Below, in pieces: positions 8,015 to 14,158 of a DNA stretch of 56,314 nucleotides. The notes beneath the pieces are model-generated. The model saw nothing but the letters and a program-made list of their open reading frames with translations, ran no database searches and was not told where the DNA came from. The translations under genes were made by a program, and so were the position numbers. The DNA comes from Adlercreutzia sp. ZJ141. GTDB lineage: Bacteria > Actinomycetota > Coriobacteriia > Coriobacteriales > Eggerthellaceae. The stretch lies in the NCBI RefSeq assembly GCF_011038965.1, contig NZ_JAAKEB010000014.1, positions 1-56,314 on the forward strand, read 5' to 3'. Each line of letters begins with the position of its first letter. The stretch's first letter is position 1.

Positions 8015-8029
8015 ACGAAATGCGCGATT

Positions 8030-8079
8030 GTGTTCAGGCAGCAGGGTCTAGGCAGCGGCATCGAAGCAGCGTGCTTTGC
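8030..8079 (+). repeat. Right copy of the 50-bp direct repeat
   Basis: Partner of 5891-5940 with eight substitutions. As on the left, it is preceded by the CGAAATGCGCGA motif, although there that motif lies in the opposite orientation. Confidence 0.7.
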
Positions 8080-8103
8080 TCGTTCCGATTGCAAAAAAGA
8101 CGG

Positions 8104-8131
8104 TTGGCAAAAGCGGCAAGTCTGCTATAGT
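8104..8131 (+). promoter_or_regulatory. trp leader promoter
   Basis: TTGGCA (8104-8109), a 16-base spacer and TATAGT (8126-8131), the latter preceded by TGC as in extended -10 boxes. Transcription would begin near 8138, a few bases before the pairing segment at 8141. Confidence 0.7.
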
Positions 8132-8140
8132 TGGGCGCAT

Positions 8141-8316
8141 CCGATAAACCGACAGGAGAAAAGCTTGTTCGACCATATTGCATACACGCGCGAGGTAACT
8201 GCTCAGGCAGCGCTCTGCGCTGGTGCGTGGTGGTGGTACAAGCGAATATAGGTCGGATTATCGGAAGCTTTCCTTGTGCATGCTTTGAAGCCCCTCGATA
8301 ATCCGAGGGGCTTTTT
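8141..8316 (+). promoter_or_regulatory. Tryptophan transcription attenuator before trpB
   Basis: The terminator is AAGCCCCTCG (8288-8297), loop ATAATC, CGAGGGGCTT (8304-8313), then more T. The competing antiterminator is CGGATTATCG (8254-8263), exactly complementary to CGATAATCCG (8296-8305). The leader peptide stops at 8249-8251, right before the antiterminator strand, and its three Trp codons lie at 8228-8236. A ribosome stalled on Trp codons leaves 8254-8263 free, so trpB is read; a ribosome at the stop codon covers it, so the terminator forms. A third pairing, 8141-8153 with 8252-8264 (12 of 13), could hold the antiterminator strand when the leader is untranslated. Confidence 0.9.
8165..8251 (+). 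CDS. trpL: trp leader peptide with three consecutive Trp codons
   Basis: A 28-residue peptide starting with TTG at 8165-8167, six bases after AGGAG (8154-8158), and ending at TAG 8249-8251. It contains GAWWWYKRI at its C-terminus: three TGG codons in a row at 8228-8236. Its role is to let the ribosome report charged tRNA-Trp to the downstream terminator; the peptide itself probably has no function. The start codon is inferred from the ribosome site; no ATG lies in this frame between the promoter and the Trp codons. Confidence 0.88.
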   Translation: MFDHIAYTREVTAQAALCAGAWWWYKRI

Positions 8317-8436
8317 CGTGTCGGGGAATGCGCGGCGCGAACGCAGGCCAAGAAAGACCTTTGAAACAGCACCGCAAAAACCCGCGATGCGAACCCGCAA
8401 ATGCCGCCTTGCACGGCCGAGTCGAAAGGAACCGTC

Positions 8437-9828
8437 ATGACTGACACCGCCACCGCGCCCTACCGCCTGTACCTGCGCGAGGACCAAATTCCCACCCAAT
8501 GGTATAACCTGCGCGCAGACATGCCCGAATCTCCCGAGCCCATGCGCCTGCCGAACGGCAAGGTGGCCGAACCCGCCGACATCGCACCAGTGTTCTGTGA
8601 CGCATTGGTGGCCCAAGAGCTCGACGACCACACCGCCTATATCGACATTCCCGAGGGCGTGCGCGAAATGTATAAGGTGTACCGCCCGTCGCCATTGTGT
8701 CGTGCCTACAATTTGGAGCAGGCGCTGGGCACCCCCGCGAAAATCTACTACAAGTTCGAAGGCAACAACACGTCAGGTTCACACAAGTTGAACTCGGCAC
8801 TAGCCCAAGCTTACTATGCCAAAGAACAGGATCTTACCCATATCACAACAGAAACAGGCGCCGGCCAATGGGGCACCGCCCTCGCCGAGGCGGCCGCGCA
8901 CTACGGACTCAACCTGGATGTATTCATGGTGAAGTGCTCTTACGAACAGAAGCCCTTCCGTCGCAACATCATGGAAACCTTCGACGCCACCGTAACCCCC
9001 TCGCCCTCCAACACCACCGAAGTAGGGCGGCGTATGTTGCAGGAAAACCCCAACTCCTCGGGGTCGCTTGGCACCGCTATCTCCGAGGCCGTGGAGCGCG
9101 CCTTGAACATTCCCGGAAACAAGGGCCGCTATCAGCTGGGCAGCGTGCTGAACCAGGTGTGCCTGCATCAATCCATCATCGGCCTGGAAAGCTATACCGC
9201 CATGGAAGAGCTGGGCGAATACCCCGATATGGTCATCGGTTGCGCGGGCGGCGGCTCCAACTTAGCTGGCCTTATTGCTCCTTTCATGCGCGACAAGCTC
9301 AACGGTACTCACCCCAACACCGAATTCATTGCCGTTGAGCCCGCTAGCTGCCCGAGCCTTTCCCGCGGCAAGTACGCCTACGACTACGCTGACACCGGCC
9401 GCACCTGCCCTCTGGTGAAGATGTACACCCTGGGCAACGGATTCTTGCCTAGCCCCGATCACGCAGGCGGTCTGCGCTACCACGGCATGAGCCCGATCAT
9501 TTCCAAGCTGAAGCACGACGGCTATCTGGACGCCCGCGCCGTGCGCCAAACCGATGTGTTTGCCGCTGCCGAAGAGTTCGCACGCCTGGAAACCATTCTG
9601 CCCGCACCCGAGAGTGCCCATGCTATCTATGTTGCTATAGAAGAAGCGAAGAAGTGTGCTGAAACCGGCGAAGAGAAAGTAATCTTGTTCGGTCTCACGG
9701 GAACGGGCTACTTCGACATGTACGCCTACGACGCCTTCAACAAGGGCATAATGAGCGACCATATCCCCACCGACAAGGAACTGGAAGCAGGATTTGCCAC
9801 CATTCCCTCTATTCCCGGGGTGCAATAA
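8437..9828 (+). CDS. trpB: Tryptophan synthase beta chain, TrpB2 type
   Basis: A 463-residue pyridoxal-phosphate enzyme making tryptophan from indole and serine. The lysine that binds the cofactor is Lys117 in EGNNTSGSHKLNSA; TETGAGQWG (138-146) and the phosphate loop GGGSN (271-275) follow. Length and sequence resemble the TrpB2 branch rather than the shorter TrpB1 that forms the classical complex. No trpA lies next to it, so it may work on free indole, which fits an indole-rich gut; this last point is inference. The ATG at 8437 follows AAAGGA. Control is by the attenuator upstream. Confidence 0.95.
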   Translation: MTDTATAPYRLYLREDQIPTQWYNLRADMPESPEPMRLPNGKVAEPADIAPVFCDALVAQELDDHTAYIDIPEGVREMYKVYRPSPLCRAYNLEQALGTPAKIYYKFEGNNTSGSHKLNSALAQAYYAKEQDLTHITTETGAGQWGTALAEAAAHYGLNLDVFMVKCSYEQKPFRRNIMETFDATVTPSPSNTTEVGRRMLQENPNSSGSLGTAISEAVERALNIPGNKGRYQLGSVLNQVCLHQSIIGLESYTAMEELGEYPDMVIGCAGGGSNLAGLIAPFMRDKLNGTHPNTEFIAVEPASCPSLSRGKYAYDYADTGRTCPLVKMYTLGNGFLPSPDHAGGLRYHGMSPIISKLKHDGYLDARAVRQTDVFAAAEEFARLETILPAPESAHAIYVAIEEAKKCAETGEEKVILFGLTGTGYFDMYAYDAFNKGIMSDHIPTDKELEAGFATIPSIPGVQ

Positions 9829-9853
9829 GCGCACGTCAGGCGCTTTGACAACG

Positions 9854-9934
9854 TGGCTGGATACGAAGAAATCTCCCAGCCATCAACGTGAAGAGGTTGC
9901 CGAAGTGGCAATGCCGAAGTGGCGGCCTCTTCAC
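9854..9934. other. Hairpin and three-way junction between trpB and the LuxR gene
   Basis: TGGCTGG/CCAGCCA (9854-9860 with 9876-9882) forms one hairpin. Next, GTGAAGAGG (9888-9896) closes with CCTCTTCAC (9926-9934) around two small hairpins sharing GCCGAAGTGGC. Neither has a T run. The position between converging genes suggests a Rho-type or processing end for both transcripts. Confidence 0.5.
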
Positions 9935-10000
9935 ATAACGAAGCGCACGTGGTTTTGACTCGGGTGAAACTGGCGGCAACCACGCTGTGCAACTTCCCCG

Positions 10001-11584
10001 CTACTCGTCCTTGTGTTTTTCGGTGTCTACCAGGTCTATCAGCTCTTGCCGGGAATGCACGCCCAGTTTCGCATACACGTTGCGAGTGTGCGTACGTACG
10101 GTGTTCTTCGACACCTGCAAGCGCTCGGCCGTAGCGGGAACATCGTAACCCATAGCCAAACACTGAAACACGTCGGTTTCTCGCGCCGACAGCCCGAAGC
10201 CCTGCGCCAACGTATCGATAACCTCCGCAAACCGCTTGCGCACCGGAGCCTCCTGCACGACCACCACCTGCGGTGTTACCAATTCTTCGGCGAGCAGCTC
10301 TTGAATGGGAGACTCTTCCTCGCTTTCGGGCTCGAACAACGCCTCGAAATCCTTCTCGGAATACATGAAGAACGCAACGGCGAGCACCACCACCGCCAAC
10401 ACAATGTAGATAACAAACTCGTTCGGGGCACCCGCGAAACGGCTCAGCTCGTAAGCACCCAATGCCCATCCCAAGCTGTTGCCCATCAGGTATGCACCAT
10501 ATGCCCAGCCGAACACCATGGTGGGCGAATAGCGCTTTTGGTACAGCACGAACGACACGATGCACCACAACAGAAACTCAAACAAAAATGAAACAAGCAC
10601 CGCTACCTGTGCAACCTTGGCGTTGGGGATGTTGAGAGCAGGTAGAACCGCAACCACCATCACCGCCAGCACCATAATGGCCGAATAGGCCTTCCCTAAG
10701 TTCAACGCCTCCATGTTCATGCCAACCGCCATGCACACAAACGCCGTCGCTAATACCATATGCAGCAGCATAACCACCCGCGTACGATCGAGCGTTTCCC
10801 CAATGGGAGAAGACTGCACAGCCACGGCATGAATAGATACCAGCGTCACCGAGAAAACAAACACCACCACAACCAGCTTGATAAACGTTTTCGGAAGCGC
10901 TTCAAACGACACCGACTGCCCATCAGCGCCGCGCGGGTGTTCTTCATCGCCTGCAGCTAGCTCGAACGAGTTGGTCGGCATAACAGCCAGCAAACCCGCC
11001 GCAAGCGGCAGCAGTACGAAAAACAGGATGCCGCACAAAGATGGACCGCCCGCAACCGGCGCCCAGGTAGGAGAGCCAATAATGACGAAGTACGCGCATG
11101 CGGCAACCAAATGCGAGCACGCCACATAGAAAACCACTCGTCGGGGGGGTAGTTCTGCATACAGCCGACCACACCGCAGCAGCACTGGAGCCATACCAAT
11201 GCCGCTCACCACCCCCGACAGATAGAACAGCGGGCGGATAACTTCGTAGTCGAGCATGGGTAGAAGATAGTACGGCCCGATGGCGATAATGGCAAAGCAT
11301 CCGAATGCCGTAACAGCCGCGCCTCCAACCACCCAGGGCGGGTCAACGAACCGGTCGCGCAAACTGGTGGGCAACAGCGCAATCGCAAGCATGATCAACC
11401 CCGTCGCGCCGCTCGAACAGATAAACAGCGACGAAATGTTCGAGCCATTGACCTCGGTGTCAGAGAGCCACACCGAACCGCTGAACAGCACAAAGAACCA
11501 CGCTTGCCACATAGCGAACGCCATAAACGGCAGCGCCGGACACACCTGAACGAGGCGCTTCACGAACCCGCTAAGCTTTTCCAT
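10001..11584 (-). CDS. Membrane-bound LuxR-family transcription regulator
   Basis: 527 residues. About 400 N-terminal residues form some dozen hydrophobic helices, and residues 465-519 form a LuxR-type helix-turn-helix starting LSARETDVFQCLAMGYD and including VSKNTVRTHTRNVYAKLGVHSRQEL. A charged linker rich in Glu (about 405-450) joins them. Such transporter-like sensors fused to a LuxR domain are abundant in Eggerthellaceae, often next to molybdoenzyme operons; here it lies just downstream of one on the same strand. The ligand is unknown. The start is supported by GGAGGGGAG seven bases upstream. Control of the neighbouring operon is inferred, not shown. Confidence 0.88.
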   Translation of the reverse strand: MEKLSGFVKRLVQVCPALPFMAFAMWQAWFFVLFSGSVWLSDTEVNGSNISSLFICSSGATGLIMLAIALLPTSLRDRFVDPPWVVGGAAVTAFGCFAIIAIGPYYLLPMLDYEVIRPLFYLSGVVSGIGMAPVLLRCGRLYAELPPRRVVFYVACSHLVAACAYFVIIGSPTWAPVAGGPSLCGILFFVLLPLAAGLLAVMPTNSFELAAGDEEHPRGADGQSVSFEALPKTFIKLVVVVFVFSVTLVSIHAVAVQSSPIGETLDRTRVVMLLHMVLATAFVCMAVGMNMEALNLGKAYSAIMVLAVMVVAVLPALNIPNAKVAQVAVLVSFLFEFLLWCIVSFVLYQKRYSPTMVFGWAYGAYLMGNSLGWALGAYELSRFAGAPNEFVIYIVLAVVVLAVAFFMYSEKDFEALFEPESEEESPIQELLAEELVTPQVVVVQEAPVRKRFAEVIDTLAQGFGLSARETDVFQCLAMGYDVPATAERLQVSKNTVRTHTRNVYAKLGVHSRQELIDLVDTEKHKDE

Positions 11585-11817
11585 GATCTCCCCTCCGCAA
11601 CACGTGCGATCATTCTACCACCAGTTCCCCGCAGCTCAGGCAGAAACACCCCACATATGCAGTCGCACTATCAGCACAATCAGAGACAGCAGGAAACACA
11701 AGAGTAAGAGCACGTGACAGAGGTCAAAATGTCAGGGGGCTGTCAAGAAAGCAGCGGTATCCGCATTCTCTGATACCACTCCCTCTTCTTACAGCTCCGA
11801 CAACCCAAAATCGCAAC

Positions 11818-11843
11818 GACGCCCGAGCGAGCGCCCGGGCGTC
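11818..11843 (-). terminator. Hairpin after the molybdoenzyme operon
   Basis: GACGCCCG (11818-11825) and CGGGCGTC (11836-11843) pair perfectly around ten bases. On the minus strand the hairpin is followed by GTTGCGATTTTGGG, a modest T stretch. It lies 25 bases past the last gene of the operon. Confidence 0.55.
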
Positions 11844-11867
11844 GAGAAGCTATCTTTCTTGCTGTGT

Positions 11868-12551
11868 CTAATCGGCAATGCCAGCGCGCCTGTCGGCAAG
11901 TGCGCGGTACACACGTAAAACGGCATAAGCAATGAACACAACCGAATACACACCCGTGGTAATACCCGCCTGAATGCCGCCATGCAACGCTGCGGGAAGC
12001 AACATCGCCAGCAAATGGATGTACACCAACGCATAGAACAGGTACGCAAGCTTTTGCAGCTTCACCCACGAATCGTTGTCCATGCGTTTCTTCACGAAGT
12101 TGAACGACGTAACGCCCAACACGATAAGCAGCACAAACAGCACCACCGCCAGCACGAAGGCGAACATGACGTTCCCTTTGATGATGCCACCGCCGAAGAT
12201 GCGCGGCACATACGACATCAGGTACACTACCATATGACCAAGCGACAGAATCCACGCGATAATGGATAGCTCAGCACGAATACCCTTCAGCCACATGTAT
12301 GGTTTCGAGCCCTTGGCAAACACACCCACGTACATGACGACGATAAAAATTGCCAGCGACAGCGTGCATTTTTGAATGAGCGTAAACAACACGATCCATA
12401 CGGCACGCGGCAGCTCGTAGAACGAACCCACCACATACACCAGGTCGATGATGACGGCTAGCGCGTAGAACAGCATCGGCCATTTTTTGATGGGGTTGCG
12501 CAGCGCGAAGCATGCGGCAACCGTGCATGCGAGGATGATTGCGAACGTCAT
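11868..12551 (-). CDS. Ferric-reductase-like (MsrQ-type) cytochrome b membrane protein
   Basis: 227 residues with six or seven hydrophobic helices and very little else. Histidines sit inside helices, for example in SLGHMVVYLMSY and YALVYIHLLAMLLP, the placement used by the ferric-reductase/MsrQ family to bind heme b. It is the last gene of the molybdoenzyme operon, 33 bases after the chaperone gene, where a DmsC- or NrfD-type quinol subunit is usually found. It may therefore pass electrons from menaquinol to the iron-sulfur subunit; this is inference. The start at 12551 gives an N-terminal helix directly at the membrane. Confidence 0.72.
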   Translation of the reverse strand: MTFAIILACTVAACFALRNPIKKWPMLFYALAVIIDLVYVVGSFYELPRAVWIVLFTLIQKCTLSLAIFIVVMYVGVFAKGSKPYMWLKGIRAELSIIAWILSLGHMVVYLMSYVPRIFGGGIIKGNVMFAFVLAVVLFVLLIVLGVTSFNFVKKRMDNDSWVKLQKLAYLFYALVYIHLLAMLLPAALHGGIQAGITTGVYSVVFIAYAVLRVYRALADRRAGIAD

Positions 12552-12584
12552 CTGAACCCCCTGTTTCTCTCTCCATACAATTCG

Positions 12585-13337
12585 CTAGTTTTCTTCCAAT
12601 TCGGCACGGAGCTCGTCGAGCACGTCCGCATCGAACAGGAAAAACCCCTTGCTGATTTTGAGGATGCCGCGATAGAAGCGGGTCTTCTGCAGCAGAGTCG
12701 CGCGTTCAACCAACAAATCGAACCACGACAGCACATGCGCCTGCAGGAAGTCCTGCGAGATCTTCACATTCTCAAGCGCCGTTGCACGATCACCCTCGCG
12801 CAACGCGGTAACCGTACGGTTTGACATGATGACCAAAAACTCAAACATAAACGACAAGTGATCGTCGGGGTAGTCGTAGCCCTCGGCACGCCCAACGCCA
12901 TTCTGCTTGAACAGCTGATACACCTCGTGATACGACTCCTGGAACATGAAGCCTTCTTCGCTGGTGAAGCACGATTCGTAGGGCGTGGCATACATACCCT
13001 TCCACGAAGCTGCACCACCGAATGACGTAGTGAAATCGACTGCTAGCTCTTGACGCGTGCCGGTGTTGCGCTTGCGCAAATATCGGGTGATATCATTCAA
13101 TCCGTCAGCGAACTGCTCGTTTACGTCGGCATACACGGATAAGTCCATGGCGGCAATGTTTTCTATCTGCTCCTGCGTGAGCGGCCTGAAATAAATGGAG
13201 GCGAGCAGATCGTAGAACGCCGCACGCCCTTCCAGCGCCTCGATCATCTGGGCAGTTGTCTCGTCTTGTGCGAAATCAACCTGATCCTCGGCGACGGGGG
13301 TTTTCTGCTTTTCTTCGATGTTTGCTTCGTCTGCCAT
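12585..13337 (-). CDS. TorD/DmsD-family molybdoenzyme chaperone
   Basis: A 250-residue, largely helical acidic protein of the TorD type, which binds the twin-arginine signal of its partner molybdoenzyme and holds it for cofactor loading before export. Supporting features are FYDLLASIYFRPLTQEQIENIAA near residues 50-70, the helical middle with YESCFTSEEGFMFQESYHEVYQ, and PDDHLSFMFEFLVIM, where the family's Glu/Asp-rich motif lies. The ATG at 13335-13337 follows GAGAGGTGAC. It sits between the FeS subunit and the membrane protein. The partner is presumably the catalytic subunit two genes upstream. Confidence 0.85.
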   Translation of the reverse strand: MADEANIEEKQKTPVAEDQVDFAQDETTAQMIEALEGRAAFYDLLASIYFRPLTQEQIENIAAMDLSVYADVNEQFADGLNDITRYLRKRNTGTRQELAVDFTTSFGGAASWKGMYATPYESCFTSEEGFMFQESYHEVYQLFKQNGVGRAEGYDYPDDHLSFMFEFLVIMSNRTVTALREGDRATALENVKISQDFLQAHVLSWFDLLVERATLLQKTRFYRGILKISKGFFLFDADVLDELRAELEEN

Positions 13338-13389
13338 ACGGTCACCTCTCAGCATCAGTACGCATTATCCTCAACATATGCGAAAACTC

Positions 13390-13478
13390 CCCTGGCAAGC
13401 CAACGTGGAGGGATGCTCGCCAGGGAAGCCCTCGCGCCTCGATATCCGAAGCCTCAAACGAAGCTTCGGATATCGAGG
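13390..13478 (-). other. Two intercistronic hairpins between FeS and chaperone genes
   Basis: CCCTGGC (13390-13396) pairs with GCCAGGG (13419-13425). More strikingly, the 16-base arm 13437-13452 is an exact reverse complement of 13463-13478 around ten bases. The 206-base gap otherwise lacks a gene. The hairpins may protect or end part of the polycistronic RNA, giving more enzyme subunits than chaperone. Confidence 0.6.
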
Positions 13479-13543
13479 ATATCAGGCGGCGCGCCCGTGC
13501 GCATGCACCCTGCAACGCCGCCTTTCTGCCGTTTTCCGGCTCG

Positions 13544-14158
13544 CTACTTCTCGTAGCGCGTGGTGGTGATGTCGTCAAGACCTTCCTGCCACTTAGCGTA
13601 GGACAGAATGTACACCGTGGAGGGCTCCAAACCATTCTCGTCGGGCAGATGATAGCAGTTCTCTTCACCAGCCGCAGCAATGGCCTTCGAAGCGGAGCTC
13701 TCGGGATCGTCCAGGTCGCCGAAGTAACGGGCGCCCGTGCAGCAGTTGTGCACGCAAGCCGGCTCCCAGCCATCAGCGTCGTTGCGACGCTGGAAGCACA
13801 GGGTGCACTTCTCCACAACGTTGGTGTTCGGGTTCAGCGTACGCACATTGTACGGGCAGCCGCTGATGCAGGTTTCGCAGCCGATGCACTCGTCGGCGTT
13901 TACCAACACCACACCGGTTTCCTCATCGCGGTAGCTCGCACCAGTGGGGCACACCTCAATACAGCCCGGGTTGACACACTGCTGGCACTGCATAGGGCGC
14001 CAGTACATTTCGATATCCGGGAAGGTGCCGGTCGGACCGATGGCCGGAACGCGGTTGTAGTACACGCCCAGGTCAACGGAGTTCTCATGCTTGCAAGCGG
14101 CGATGCAGCCGTCGCAGCCGCTGCAGCGATCCAGATCGATAACAAGGCAATTTTTCAT
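13544..14158 (-). CDS. DmsB-like iron-sulfur electron-transfer subunit
   Basis: 204 residues with four cysteine clusters typical of the beta subunits of DMSO-reductase-family enzymes, which carry four [4Fe-4S] clusters. The first group is Cys12, Cys15, Cys18 and Cys22 (CSGCDGCIAAC); later groups include CQQCVNPGCIEVCP, CIGCETCISGCP and CTLCFQRR followed by CVHNC. There is no signal peptide, so it should be exported in complex with the twin-arginine partner. Its ATG overlaps the stop of the catalytic gene as TAATG, which couples translation and supports a one-to-one complex. Confidence 0.95.
   Translation of the reverse strand: MKNCLVIDLDRCSGCDGCIAACKHENSVDLGVYYNRVPAIGPTGTFPDIEMYWRPMQCQQCVNPGCIEVCPTGASYRDEETGVVLVNADECIGCETCISGCPYNVRTLNPNTNVVEKCTLCFQRRNDADGWEPACVHNCCTGARYFGDLDDPESSASKAIAAAGEENCYHLPDENGLEPSTVYILSYAKWQEGLDDITTTRYEK

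Noticed and set aside
10001-11584. LuxR-type gene considered as a transporter only
   Set aside because: Its C-terminal 55 residues form a complete LuxR helix-turn-helix, so the many membrane helices are better read as a sensor domain.
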